Assembly: GCF_905163445.1 (NCBI RefSeq)
Contig: NC_053187.1
Location: 18,895,001-18,959,000 of the forward strand
Direction of reading: 5' to 3'
Origin: Pararge aegeria
Taxonomy: Eukaryota; Arthropoda; Insecta; Lepidoptera; Nymphalidae
Length of the DNA: 64,000 nt
A model generated the notes under the pieces. That model worked only from the letters and a program-made list of their open reading frames with translations, had not been told where the DNA came from and made no database searches. Made by a program: the position numbers and the translations under genes. This document shows positions 1 through 11,278 of the stretch, piece by piece (position 1 is the stretch's first letter; every line of letters starts with the position of its first letter).

Positions 1-245
1 TATTTTGCTGCCATTTAATTACCGATTTGTGTGATCTTTTAGTCGATAGGGGTTGCTCTTACTTTTTACAATACATCCTACTTTTAATGGCACTGCGATA
101 CTTATAGGTACATACTTTTACGAAGGTTTTGTTTGTGCAAGCTTTAGATAAGTACATGCAGTTAATTTAGGGTAATTTGATTAGTATTTCCTTCATCTTG
201 TAAGTCATATTTTTATCGGTCAATTAATATTTTATATTTTTTCAG

Positions 246-423
246 TTGTCCAACGCCTGACAGTAGTTTAGGAGCAATTTGGCATCCATACACACTAAAA
301 GGAAAAGAGTATTTCAAAATAGACGAGCCGTTCGCTCCGGGAAATAAGTTGAACGAAAGGAGAATCAAGTTTTGGGATAAACTATATGAAGATGCTCGCC
401 TTCCACATATGTCAAACAAATAA
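246..423 (+). CDS. Carboxylesterase, last exon only (5' part outside window)
   Basis: This is the terminal exon of a carboxyl/cholinesterase-family gene whose other exons lie left of the window. The acceptor TTCAG precedes base 246. The first base completes a codon, then 58 residues run to TAA at 421-423. The peptide begins CPTPDSSLGAIW and ends in FWDKLYEDARLPHMSNK. It aligns along its whole length with the last exon of the complete esterase at 6809-6992 (CPTPD/NPTPD, LGAIW, KxFFKID/KEYFKID, ERRxxFWDKLY), with the same splice phase. Family knowledge: this C-terminal piece packs against the alpha/beta-hydrolase fold and holds no catalytic residue. The close match and same orientation imply a tandem duplicate of the next gene. 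Confidence 0.88.
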
Positions 424-1579
424 TATGAAACGCCAAATATAACTAAAAAAAATTACACACAAACACACACGCACAAGCACACATACAAACACGCGCACAC
501 CCACAAACAAATCAAATGTATCTAAGCACCCGCCTCAAAAATGTATATCATTCTTTTATTATTTTTTCATTTATTTGTTTATCCTTTCCTTTATATAATT
601 TTGCCCGTTAATTTGTTAAAAGTTTTTTACTAAGACCATAGATATAGGATGTAATAAGACACTGCATCGGTAACACAGTTTAAACTACCGCAGGAGACAG
701 GGCTTCACACTAATGAATTGTATACGTTTTTTTGATAAAATAAAGATATTATTATTATTACCTTTATTTTACTATTAATATGAATATAATAAGGATGCGG
801 CCATAAACCCCTTTGTACATTCAATTTGTATAACATATTTTATGGAACCTGAAATAAATATAATAATCAATATAATTAGATGTATAGGATGGATGTGCCA
901 GTTTTAAACCAATTATATTAAAAAGTTTCGATATCCTACTGTTTTATTGTTTTTATTATTCTTTACCTAATTTAAAGTTATTCAAGTCATAGCACAGCCC
1001 TGAAGCGCCAGCCCTACGTTTCTGCTGGTGTAATGCGCTGCGTAGGCGTAAGCGGCTCGCCCGTGAACGCGGTAAACGACTGTCCCCACGATTACTTTCC
1101 CAACTTCGGAATAATCCACTCGTATTATTAAATTTATATATTTATAAATTTATATATATATATATTTATATTTATTCTTTGTGTCCTCCACCTGTGATCT
1201 TCCGTAACTAACGCGTAAACGAAAACGAAATAATACTTCAGAGGCTGTAGAGGTAAATTATTTACTGTCTCTGAGACTTATCTGTGAAACCAAAACACTA
1301 ATAGCTTTTAAGAAAACCGTTGCCATAGTTTTTACTGAAAGAAATTAGATACTCTCCTGTCACTACGCGTCGCGTAGCGTATGTATAGTACATATGCTCG
1401 TGTCGCTCTTTTATCTTCAATAGGGTTGTCGTAAGTAAACATTTTGAATTTATTTGCATGAAAATAAAAATATGCTTCTTTTGATTTAACATATTTACAG
1501 GGTGATTCCTAATGAAATATACTTATGCACCCTTCAACAGTATTTCGTAATTCCGTTACACTTTGTGTACGAATAGATA

Positions 1580-1765
1580 AATACATATACTACTACGACA
1601 TTACACGAATCGCCATCTAGCCCCAAAGTAAGCGTAGCTTGTGTTATGGGTACTAAGATGACTGATGATAATAAACAAATAAACACCCAGACAATCGAAC
1701 CCATGGCCTTGGACTCAGAAAACAGGGTGCTGCCCACTGCGCCAGTCGGCCATCGAAATAGAAAA
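1580..1765 (-). repeat. SINE family C copy
   Basis: Reads on the minus strand as a tRNA-like head (GCGCAGTGGGCAGCACCCTG) followed by a body that ends in GTAACACAAGCTACGCTTAC-like sequence and the CTAGATGGCGAT motif. The same unit recurs near 27.8, 49.8, 50.6, 53.8 and 62.3 kb. Confidence 0.7.
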
Positions 1766-2002
1766 ACGTTCAATCCATGTTGTTTTATCTATTAGGTCCC
1801 AAAGAATTCCAGAAACGAGGCTTGTACCAGAGGTCGACCTATTTTTTTAGGGGTGATTCCATAGGCCAAACTTAATAACGCACAAAAGCTGGTGCAGTAT
1901 GGCTAGTAGCACTGTCAAGCTATTATTTTAATATTGTTAAGGCTCGCGTTTCAGTATTATAGGGATACTTATGGCATATAAACCTGTCATTTATTTTAAA
2001 CT

Positions 2003-2442
2003 AGCTGTTGCCCGCGACTTCGTCTGCGTTTGATTGTGTTTTTGATGTGGCGTCCAATTTAGTTCTAGTTCTAAAAAAATATAAAGTATTCAGTGTCGCT
2101 AAGCCTTAAATGAGGGGTTGGCTGCCGTCCGCTGAGTAGTTCTGTCCTCTATCTCCAACTACATTTAGATCTACAAGTTTGGGCAAAATTAAACACATAT
2201 TATAACCTCTATAGTACAAAAATAATTATTTAAATCGGTTATAATTTGTCGGAGTTATGGTGTAAAATCGTCATTTCCTCTTCCAAAGGAACCGAGCTTA
2301 ATGTCGGGATAAAAAGTATCCTATGTACTTCTTATACTTCCAAGAATATGTGTACAAAGTTTCATGAAGATCGGTTAGGTAGTTTTTGCGTGAAAGCGTA
2401 ACAAACACACTTACATTGACATTTAAAATATTAGTAGGGATA
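2003..2442 (+). repeat. Dispersed element family D (complete-looking copy)
   Basis: Begins ACTAGCTGTTGCCCGCGACT and ends ATATTAGTAGGGA. It contains the phrases GGGATAAAAAGTATCCTATG and TTTCATGAAGATCGGTTAGG, typical of a very common non-coding repeat of lepidopteran genomes. Related pieces lie at 33.65, 33.96 and 39.7-40.26 kb. Its class (Helitron-like or other) cannot be settled by eye. Confidence 0.65.
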
Positions 2443-2782
2443 ATAAGTTATTTCTGCTTTAGGAGTAGCCACTTGTCTCTCTAATCTGGAGCGGTACAGC
2501 CTCGTGCATCAGAGTGCATTTTAGGTATCGGTTCAAATTTTTTCGAACATGTTTGAATAGCTCTTCAAGCCCATCACTTCGTATTTGAGTGGCGTAGTGG
2601 GTCTCATCTCTAAAACCTTCCATATCAGAGAGCCTCTATACCCAGCTGTTGCCCATTCATTAATAGGCTTATAACAATTATGTAAATTTTTATAAATTTA
2701 TTTAAATAAAACGGCAATTATTTGAATATCGGAAAGAAACTATTTAAGTATAACTTTTATTGTTATGTTAATAATTTGGATC

Positions 2783-2790
2783 TATATAAA
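2783..2790 (+). promoter_or_regulatory. TATA box of the complete carboxylesterase
   Basis: TATATAAA lies 50 bp before the start codon at 2840. Two initiator-like sequences follow (TTAGT near 2803 and CTCAGC near 2814), which would give a 5' UTR of about 25-35 bases. Position and sequence fit a core promoter, but transcription was not tested. Confidence 0.5.
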
Positions 2791-2839
2791 GTATATACTC
2801 GGTTAGTATTCACCTCAGCCAACGATTGTTTTCAGTACA

Positions 2840-5800
2840 ATGTTGAATTTAATGTATAAAAGTAGCTTGTTATTTGTGACAGTGTTGCAAATATCTCAGA
2901 TATTATGTGAAGAGTTTCTAGTAAGTCCCACCATTATTAACTAAATATTTTAAATTATTACCCTATGAAATCTGAGTTCACAATAAGACAAAGAACGTTC
3001 ACTCACGGGTTCATAATATCATCTGGTTTTACTTAATACACCTTCTCGTTCTTGTAAGTAGAACAGTTTAACAAATTCTAATAAAATTGACCACCTCCTG
3101 ACGCATCGGTGAGCGTTGTGAATTTGTGGTCCCGGGTTAGACCCTCGGCAGGGGCTAATTGGGAATTTATTATTTCTGAATCTTCTCTGGTCAGGTCTGG
3201 TGGGAGGCTTTGGCCGTGGCTAGTTACCACCCTACCGACACAGACGTGCCGCTAAGCGATTTACTGTTCAGGTGCGATGTTGTGGTTAAACCGATTGGGG
3301 GTATGACTATCATACTCCCTAATAGGTTAGCCCGCTATCATCTTAGACTGCAACACCACTTAGCACATGGTAAGATTACAGTCAAGGCTAACCTGTAGTG
3401 GAATAAAAAAAAATCACAAAAAGGGAAGACCAAATCTCTAGAAAAATCGAATTCTCTTCTTACATTTTTAAACCTCTGCGTAGAATCTCTGATAGCACGT
3501 GAGATTTTTGTACAAAACAGATTTTTTGTGATAAAGCTCATCCGTCTCGTTATTTCTACCGCAAAGCAGAATTGCTGTGTTCCAGTATGAAGGGGTTGTT
3601 TGCTGGTTTAGATACCGGAACATGAGGGTTAGCACGTCTCAGGTTGATGGACACAGGCGACTTTGGACGTGTTCATTGCATGTTCTGTGAAGTATTACTC
3701 TGTTTATACGCAATGGTTTAACACTTACCATCAGGTGGGCCATCTGCTTGGTCCGTCAATTATAACTATATAAAGAGATCCAAAAATTTTACCATGACTG
3801 TCTCTAGACAGCTACAGGCAACCGATTTAACCCTTCAATTCGGATTGATAACTTAAAAAGTTTAAATTAATAAAACCTTCCGGCGGTTAGCTCAATTGCT
3901 AGGACTGTAGCTTCACTTTGTGATAAAGTTCGAATCCCAACACTTTAACTTTTCTAAGTTATGTGCGTTTTAAGACCTTAAATATCACCTGATTCAACGG
4001 TGAAAGAAAACATCGTGAACAAAACCTGCATGCCTGAGAGTTCTCCATAATATTCCCAAAGGCGTATGGAGTCCACCCATCCATATCCTGAACCTTCTCA
4101 TTGTGGGTCTTGCCCTTTAGTGGGCCGGTAATGGGTTGATATGATGATGATAAAAACCTTCCAATTTAAAGACAGTTTTAGATGAAAAATAATTTCAGAG
4201 TAACCCAATAGTGAGAGTAAATGAAGGTCAACTGCGAGGCACTACCTACGACCTCGTGGATGGATCCACATGCTACGCTTTTAGAGGAGTACCGTTTGCA
4301 CAGCCACCTGTTGGAGACCTTCGGTTTAAGGTAAGAAAACTTTTCTATTATAAAATTCTGGAAGACTTTGCTTTCTTTATTTCTAGTCTTATGTAATAAG
4401 AATAATATTTGTCTGACACGGTTTAATTCACAGGCACCACTTCCACCTTTACCCTGGGAAGGCGTGAGAGATGCAATCAATTTCGGACCAATTTGCACTC
4501 AATTTAACGTAACCCAACAAGGTGAAGAAGACTGCTTGTTCGTAAGCATTTATACTAAGTCACTGCAACCAGATTCGAAATCTCCTGTTATAGTGAACAT
4601 TCACGGTGGATCATATAACGAAGGATCGGGCGATTTCTTTTCACCCGACCTTCTTATGTTACATGAAGATGTACATGGTACGAATATTGTTTTCGTTACG
4701 TTGAACTATAGGCTTGAGCTACTGGGATATCTCTCATTAGATACACCTGAGGTACCAGGAAATGCGGGCATGAAAGACCAAGTAGCTGCGTTGCGCTGGA
4801 TTAAAAATAATATAGCTCAATTCGGAGGCGATCCAAATTGTGTGACACTTCTTGGAGAGAGTTCCGGAGCGTCGTCAGTCACATATCACATGTTCTCTCC
4901 GATGTCAACAGGCCTTTTCCATAGAGTGATAGCAGAGAGTGGTGTTTGCACTAACGATTGGGCGATAGCTAGGAATATGAAAGCAAGAGCTTTTAGAGCT
5001 GGAAAGATCTTAGGTACTGATACTGATGACGTTAACGTATTACTTGATTATTTAAGAGGTTTAGAGGCAGGCTCACTCACTAATCTTACTACGGCCACGT
5101 CAACAGTAGATGAACAGCTAAGAGGTTTCCCAGAGCAATTTATCCCTGTGGTTGAGAAAAAACACTCACATGTTGAAGCATTTATAACTGAAAATCCATT
5201 AAAAATGCTTGCTGAAGGCAAAGTAATCAATAAAGTGCCCTTAATGCTTGGATATAATTCTGCAGAAGGACTATATAACGTGCAGGATCACGTTGCAAAA
5301 TTGGATATTTATAATAACAAACCATCTTATTATGTACCTAGAGAAGTTTCTGAAAAGGTTTCTAAAAAAACATTAAAACAGTTCGGTGCTAGAATAAAGA
5401 AATTCTACTTTGGGGATAAAAACATGACTAAAGACGACATGAATACGATAGCCGAATTGCTTACTGATACAGAATTTTCATACAACATTCATAGATTCAC
5501 GCATTTGTACACAAATTTATCTTTACCGGCGTATTTGTACAGGTTTGACTTAGTGACGGATTTGAATATCGTCAAAATTGTGTTACTAGGGCTTGCCGAT
5601 TTGAATGGTGTGAGCCACGGTGACGATCTTTGGTACTTATTTTACAATTGGTTGAATGAACAGCAATATAAGCAACAAGCTAATTTGAGGGATATCGTCT
5701 TCAGAGTTACGAAGTTGTGGGTGAATTTTGCCAGAACTGGGTGAGTTTATCTTTGCTGACCGTTCCAAATACCTACTGGAGCATTTGTGTCCCGGCCTCT

Positions 5801-6992
5801 AGGGTAGGGTAGGTAGGATTTACATAGATTTTCTCATAATTAGTGAAAACGCAAAGTAGTCGATTGCACTGGTTAAGCAATGTTTACCCAACGTTGGTAG
5901 CTTCAACGTTGACCCAATGTGGAGAAACAAATGGTGCATTTAAATTTTCCGTTGCTCTAAAGCATGATGAAAAAAACTAAGATGGATTTTGTTAAGTTGA
6001 AGTAAATCACTAAATTTCAACTTTAAAATAACTCTATCTTGATATAGCGATAATAAGTATAGTCTGGCCGTCTCTCAGTCAGTATAGTTCTTAAAGTATA
6101 GATCAGCTATATAAATATGATTACACAGTTGTTGCTATTTGGTTATTGGCATGTCTTTTGAAATCGGACGGCAATGAGGCGAAACCAATAAAATATAATT
6201 ACTGATATGACCCAAACCATATGGCGTCATATTAAACACAGCACTATCATGGGCACAGCTAAATGGTTACGGAAGAACGGAATGCTAAAGTTTAGTGTAA
6301 CTTATCCAAGTTTATTGATTTATTTATATAGTACCAAAAAAATTAACATAATAAGGGCAGGACGTGCACAAGGACTTTTCCCTATAGAGATTTTTCAATT
6401 TTGGATATTATGCCAAAGATTTATCAGATATCACGCCTAGTTCACAGCACTTATCTCAGTGGACCAACAAGGTTAAGGTTAAGGTGTATTCCCAGTAGTA
6501 GAGCTTTGAAAAGGCTCCGGGGAAGAACTACCGCCATTTTTATTTCTAAATAGCATTGCTGTGTTCTGGTCTGAAGGGAGTTTCAGCGTTCCTGGTGTCG
6601 CATGGAATCGATGAGGAGTATAGGTTTAATATAACTGCCATACCCGAAAAAAGTTAGCTCGTTACCATCTTAGACTACATAATCGTTTACCAGCAGGTAA
6701 GATTACGGTCCAGGGCTAACTTGTAGCTGAATAAAAATAAAATAAAATAAAAACAAAATAATTGTTTTAACAGTTAAGAAACCTCATATGATAGTGATTT
6801 GTTTTCAGGAATCCAACACCCGACGACACTTTGGGAGCTATTTGGAAACCATACTCAACGCATGGGAAGGAGTTCTTCAAAATTGATGAAACTTTTGCTT
6901 TAGGCCATAAGGCTGATGAACGAAGGATGCAGTTTTGGGACAAACTATATTCAAATGCTGGCCAACCTCATATTGTGACCAGCACAAATTAG
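2840..6992 (+). CDS. Carboxylesterase (alpha/beta-hydrolase), complete, 4 exons
   Basis: Exons: 2840-2920, 4199-4330, 4434-5740, 6809-6992. Phases match at every junction and give 567 residues, normal for insect carboxyl/cholinesterases. Exon 1 is a hydrophobic signal peptide (LLFVTVLQISQILC), so the enzyme is predicted to be secreted. Exon 2 carries the family stretch GVPFAQPPVGDLRF. Exon 3 has EDCLFVSIY, the oxyanion-hole HGG (residues 128-130), nucleophile Ser214 in GESSG, Glu349 in NSAEG and His466 in GVSHGDD, so the triad is intact. The reaction is hydrolysis of carboxylic esters. In moths such enzymes degrade odorants, hormones or xenobiotics, and the substrate cannot be read from the sequence. 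Intron 1 holds three repeats (family A, E and B copies) and intron 3 a decayed family-A SINE. A paralogue's last exon lies at 246-423. Confidence 0.93.
3089..3413 (+). repeat. SINE family A copy in esterase intron 1
   Basis: tRNA-like head (CATCGGTGAGCG, then CCCGGGTTAGACCC as a worn B box), body CTAGTTACCACCCTACCGAC, tail CTAACCTGTAGTGGAATAAA. Same family as 13.4 and 61.8 kb. Confidence 0.75.
3555..3765 (+). repeat. Dispersed repeat family E copy
   Basis: Contains GCTGTGTTCCAGTATGAAGG, GTTGATGGACACAGGCG and TTACCATCAGGTGGGCCATC. The same order recurs at about 14960-15160 (+) and 46735-46960 (-). Non-coding; class unknown. Confidence 0.6.
3883..4152 (+). repeat. SINE family B copy in esterase intron 1
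   Basis: tRNA-like head (GGTTAGCTCAATTGCTAGGA, then AGTTCGAATCCCAAC as B box), middle GAAAGAAAACATCGTGA, tail GTAATGGGTTGATATGATGA. Ends only about 45 bp before the exon at 4199. Confidence 0.75.
6465..6740 (+). repeat. Decayed SINE family A copy in esterase intron 3
   Basis: Recognised by its 3' part: GCTCGTTACCATCTTAGACT, CAGGTAAGATTACGGTC and CTAACTTGTAGCTGAATAAA. The head is too worn to define. Confidence 0.5.
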
Positions 6993-7036
6993 ATTCTAAT
7001 GTATTCCTAGATTTCTAAAATGAATATTTTGTTATT

Positions 7037-7042
7037 ATTAAA
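7037..7042 (+). promoter_or_regulatory. Possible poly(A) signal of carboxylesterase
   Basis: ATTAAA lies 45 bases after the TAG stop. It is a common variant signal at a plausible distance. Confidence 0.35.
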
Positions 7043-8421
7043 ACTTATTCCACACTTATACTGATTCTTTAAAAATGTTTCTTCAACTCTACGTTACGTA
7101 CGGTTTTGGGCTGCTTGTATCCAGCGACTCCGTGGGGAATACTACCACACCACCAGAATTCTCAAAAAAATATACCCAGAACCCTGTAACCTAACCTAAC
7201 CTAAACTAACAATAATGCGTTTTCCAGTTTGAGGTCACCATTCTAGCATTTTGGGATTCCAACGTCCATTAGTACCTACTTCTCGACAGCTACGTTGGTA
7301 ATCCGAGTTCTTATACGGGTTCTTCCAATTTCTGTTCTCCCAGTAACCTAACGGATTACGCGATATAACGCGATTTACTTAAAATAGCATCTAACCCTCA
7401 GCATCTAAGCATCTAGCATCGAACCCTCCCATCAATACTTATATTTTCGAGATCAGCATCACAGTGCGAGACGGAAATTAACGTTGTTAGAATTATGTAT
7501 TATTCTTTTTATTTTCAAATTTAATATTGATTTATCGTAGTCTTTACTTGCTTATATATTACTCTATTATTAAATTTTTTATCATATGGGTGTTTGGCTT
7601 AAAATAAAAGCATATAATATAATTATTATTTTATTTTATACATGCGAAAGTTTGTATGGATGTTTGTTAGTCAATCACACCCGAACTGCTGAACGGAGCT
7701 AGATGTAATTTAGCACAGAGGAAGATTATATCCCGGTTATATATACAGTTCCTGCGGGATCAATTTGTACTAGTTTTTTTTACAGAGCAAGAGATCGACA
7801 TCTTTTGCAAATTGGAAGTTCAGGGGTGAGAGAATAACAAAAGCATTATACACATCAAAGTTTATTTTTTTATCAAAGTAAGTAATAAAAAAATATTGAT
7901 AATACTGGTACGAAACAAAATTGATGTTTTAGTTAATTACAAATATATAAACGGTTGAAAACAATATAAAAAAAGACCATATTATATTCGAGTTATTTTG
8001 ACTTTAAATATATACTGTTACGTATCATAATCATAACTAAATAAGTTTCACGAAATAAGTTTTGGATATTTTTGTTTACTTTAATGCTTAGAGTCTACTT
8101 AAAAACCTGAAGTCGGTATGGAAAAATTTAACTAAGAAAATCAGACTTACCTACCTTGAAAATACCTACTACTTAATTGACTTTGACGGTTAATCTCTTG
8201 TTGACGTAGTGTTAGATCTATGTTGGATTAACAAAAAATAAAAACAATATTTCGGAGCTGACTCGCACGTTTAGTTTCAGTTTTAAGTTTATCAATTCCA
8301 TAACATCAATAAACTGTTTGTAAAATAGTTACACGTTTTTATTTAAGTTATTAAAAAAAAAGCGGATTGCAGAAGCTAAGCTTCATACTTAAACATTCAA
8401 ACCCCTTCATATCATTTGATA
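7043..8421. other. Gap between esterase and dehydrogenase genes
   Basis: No exon recognised. About 7640-7860 resembles a dispersed repeat (ATGCGAAAGTTTGTATGGAT, then GAACTGCTGAACGGAGC). The rest is AT-rich and unassigned. The two flanking genes converge on this gap. Confidence 0.5.
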
Positions 8422-8427
8422 TTTATT
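8422..8427 (-). promoter_or_regulatory. AATAAA overlapping the dehydrogenase stop codon
   Basis: On the minus strand the end reads ..AAA TAA ATA.., so an AATAAA hexamer overlaps the stop codon. Whether it is the working poly(A) signal is unknown; use of it would give an almost absent 3' UTR. Confidence 0.3.
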
Positions 8428-9397
8428 TCAAGGCTCTGTTTAATTCATACTCTTCGAGTTGGACAAGCCTAACTGACTGATCCCACAATTTCTTTGACGC
8501 AAGGTCAAAATCACCCCTCATATTAGTATCAGTTAGTTTACAGTTTTCAAACTCTCTTCCACTAATATGGTCTGTTTTGTTATCTGTTGCCATATGAATG
8601 ACCGTTTGAGCTCCTTGCCACGCTGTCCTCAAGAACGAATATATAAACAAATTGATAAAAGGGGCAATGTATCTATTTACACTGTAATAGATCCCAGTTG
8701 CAACCACACCTGGATCCGCACTATTTATTAACACATTAGAATCTTGAAGTCTCTTCGCCAATTCCCGTGAAAACATCACTAAACTCAACTTGCTGTTTGC
8801 GTAAACTCTTACTTTAGACCAAACTCCAATTTTGTTGTAATTATCTACTTCTAATGATGCATATTTACGCATAACCGATGTCATGCTGATTATCCTCGCA
8901 GGTTCCGATTGGGTGTCAGTTGACTTCAATAATGGCAATAGGAGGAGGGTTAACAGGAAGTGTCCGTAATAGTTGACTTGCATTATAAAATTGATTCCAT
9001 CGTCGGTTAGAAAGTTTCCAGGGATGCCCACTCCAGCATTGTTTACGAGAATGTCTAGTCTTTTTTCTTGTTCCAGAATTTGTGTTGCAAAATTTCTTAC
9101 GGATTTTAAAGATGCGAGATCTAATTTTTTGAAGTAAATTTCACGGTTACCAGTTATTTTGGTTATCCTTTCGAGAGCTGTGTTACCCTCTTTATCAAAC
9201 GGACAAGCAATTATAACTTTGGCACCTCTTCGAGCAAAATCTTTTGCAATTTCAAATCCGATCCCAGCCGTCCCACCAGTTACAATAACAGTTTTTCCTT
9301 GAAGCTTTTTCGTTGACTTGCAAATTGCCACTCGCTTTTTCTGATACACGATCAAGACTATTACAATTATTATTCCACCAATAATAATATTATACAT
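8423..9397 (-). CDS. Membrane-anchored short-chain dehydrogenase, retinol-dehydrogenase-like
   Basis: A single uninterrupted frame of 324 residues, the usual length for the RDH11/12/13 group of classical short-chain dehydrogenases. Residues 3-18 are a hydrophobic anchor (MYNIIIGGIIIVIVLIVY), suggesting attachment to the endoplasmic reticulum. The cofactor loop is TGGTAGIG (40-47), followed by the structural NNAG (119-122). Catalytic Ser is about 174 (RIISMTS), and Tyr199 and Lys203 lie in YANSK, so the active site is complete. Family role: NAD(P)(H)-dependent oxidation or reduction of retinoids or other lipid alcohols/aldehydes; the substrate is not deducible. The usual HPG after the active site is DPG here (residues 228-230). 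No intron interrupts the frame, unlike the neighbouring genes. Confidence 0.92.
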   Translation of the reverse strand: MYNIIIGGIIIVIVLIVYQKKRVAICKSTKKLQGKTVIVTGGTAGIGFEIAKDFARRGAKVIIACPFDKEGNTALERITKITGNREIYFKKLDLASLKSVRNFATQILEQEKRLDILVNNAGVGIPGNFLTDDGINFIMQVNYYGHFLLTLLLLPLLKSTDTQSEPARIISMTSVMRKYASLEVDNYNKIGVWSKVRVYANSKLSLVMFSRELAKRLQDSNVLINSADPGVVATGIYYSVNRYIAPFINLFIYSFLRTAWQGAQTVIHMATDNKTDHISGREFENCKLTDTNMRGDFDLASKKLWDQSVRLVQLEEYELNRALK

Positions 9398-9747
9398 CTT
9401 TGTTTAGTAAACGACCGACGCAGTGAGCGAGCAGTATAGAAATCGAATCTTAAAATTATGTTAACTAGTTATAGGTCAAATGCCCAAGGTTAATTGTGAT
9501 TTATAACTAAGCGCTTTATCACACAAACTGCATGTGTGCCGTTGACGCGTGCATTTTAAAATTGTTTGCAGTCGTAATTTGTACTGCTATTATGTATTAT
9601 ATCATAAGCCCAACTTTAACTGCACGATTTAGGCTTCATGTAACATTGACTCATATGCTGCCAATCGTGGACCACGTGTATTTTCTATGCTGTTTATAAT
9701 CTACGAATATTTATATATAATAAAAAATAAACACACTAAAAACGAGA

Positions 9748-10040
9748 CGGTAATAGCCCAGTGGTTAGGGAAGCAGTAATAGCCCAGTAGGTAGGACTTT
9801 GACTTCACTTTCAGATGGGCGAGTTAGAATCCCAGCACGCACCTCTAACTTTTCTAAGTTAAGTGCGTTTTAAGCTATCAAATTATCGCTTGCTTCAACG
9901 GTAAAGGAAAACATCGCGAGGAAAACATGTTCTCAAAGGTGTGTGGAGTCCACCAATACAGCCTTAACCCCGTCTCATTGTGGGAGGAAACCCGTGCCCA
10001 ATAGTGGGCCAGCATATACCCAATATATGATGATGATGAT
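9748..10040 (+). repeat. SINE family B copy
   Basis: Head GTAATAGCCCAGTGGTTAGG is partly duplicated (GTAATAGCCCAGTAGGTAGG follows at once). Then come CTAACTTTTCTAAGTTAAGTG, AAGGAAAACATCGCGAGG and a tail of ATGATGATGATG. Confidence 0.75.
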
Positions 10041-10512
10041 ATACTAAAAAGTCTGAATAGTGAAATACCTATCACTTAATACATAATAATATAAGTCTTT
10101 TTGAAGTAGTTGATTTTTTTTATGTCTTCCCTATTTATAAACTAGAAAAAAAAAATTATTTCGCATCTTAAAAACAACAGATTTTCCAAATTGTTTTGCG
10201 ATTAAAATACCAGGGTATCAGGAGAATAAGTAATGATTGTTGTTATTTAGTCTCCTGCCAGACGGAAGTGGGTACGGTTAATGTACTTTTTACGCTTGGA
10301 CACCATAGCGCGCAGTCAGTTAAAGCACCACAGAAGAGCTGTACTTTGTAATTTTTCAAATACAAACTTGCAGTCTGAGACAGCTCTAAGTGTATGCATA
10401 CAATTTTGGAGAAACTAGGAATGAGGGACAATAACTCAATTTTTAGACGAAACAATTACAATTGTAAGCAGCCCACCAACTTGAATTCGAGCATCGTGGT
10501 AGGTTTAAGCTC

Positions 10513-10543
<31 letters not shown>

Positions 10544-10907
10544 GAGCACTAACAACATGCATATTACACGTTTTTTAAACATAGGACACACACGAACACA
10601 TGGACTGATATGCACGTCAATGACAAGTGCACATAGCATTGACAAAGCGTCATATAAACTTAATTTGCAAAAAATAAAAAAAAATTTAACACAAAATATA
10701 ACTCACCGATAAATGTTCGGTGAGTTTTTTTCTAAATTCTATATATTCTCTATATTCCACCTTATGCTAGTAATCTGTTGATAAGCATGGTGATGGGATA
10801 TGCTGAAAGTTAAAGTAGAAGTATAAGGGTTAGATTTAAGTTAGCGTTATGTGCGCAATAAATTAACACACGTTTATGTTTTTTTACAAATGAGTGCTTG
10901 ATATCTT

Positions 10908-11128
10908 CATGACTCTCCTCCCACAATGAGAAGGGTGTAGGCCGTAGTCCGCCTTTGAGAAAATTATTGAGAACACTCAGGCATCCTCAGGATGTTTTGC
11001 TACACCATTAAAGCAAGTGATATTTTATTGATTTTAAAAGCATATAACTTAGAAAAGTTAGAGGTGCGTGCTGGGATTCGAACTCGGCGCCCCGAAAGCG
11101 GAAGTCCTAACCACTAGGCTACCATAAC
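10908..11128 (-). repeat. SINE family B copy
   Basis: Minus-strand copy with GGTGCGTGCTGGGATTCGAAC (B-box region as seen on +) and CTCCCACAATGAGAAGG. A MITE is inserted directly after its head end. Confidence 0.7.
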
Positions 11129-11135
11129 TTCTAAC

Positions 11136-11278
11136 CAGTAGCGTGGACTGGGTTTCTTACCAGGGTATGCATACAACACTAAAATCGCATAAATGGTAAA
11201 AATCCTCCTCCTATTAGGGTTATATATAAATTTTAGGGTAGGCAGTGCTTTTGTGCATTTATGAAGTGCACGCCACTG
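11136..11278. mobile_element. hAT-type MITE with near-exact 8-bp target duplication
   Basis: The element starts CAGTAGCGTG and ends CACGCCACTG, i.e. imperfect inverted termini of the hAT type. It is flanked by CTTCTAAC on the left and CTTCTAAG on the right (7 of 8 identical). It shares GGGTATGCA and GGGTAGGC with the better-preserved copy at 33036-33239. No transposase is encoded. Confidence 0.65.

Larger units (their letters stand above)
424..2782. other. Gap between the two esterase genes, repeat-filled
   Basis: No coding exon seen. It holds a CA-rich stretch (about 455-505), a LINE-like 3' tail (about 600-760) ending in an AATAAA-type signal and an ATT repeat, an AT run near 1136-1165, a family-C SINE (about 1580-1765, minus) and a family-D element (2003-2442). 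The rest is unassigned AT-rich sequence. Confidence 0.6.

Noticed and set aside
4178..4498. Minus open frame of 106 residues opposite esterase exons 2-3
   Set aside because: Shadow of the coding strand; crosses the intron with no splice logic.
10701..10730. Stem (ACTCACCGA / TCGGTGAGT) followed by a T run, like a bacterial terminator
   Set aside because: Only 9 bp of stem, no gene next to it, and such terminators are not used for eukaryotic mRNA genes.
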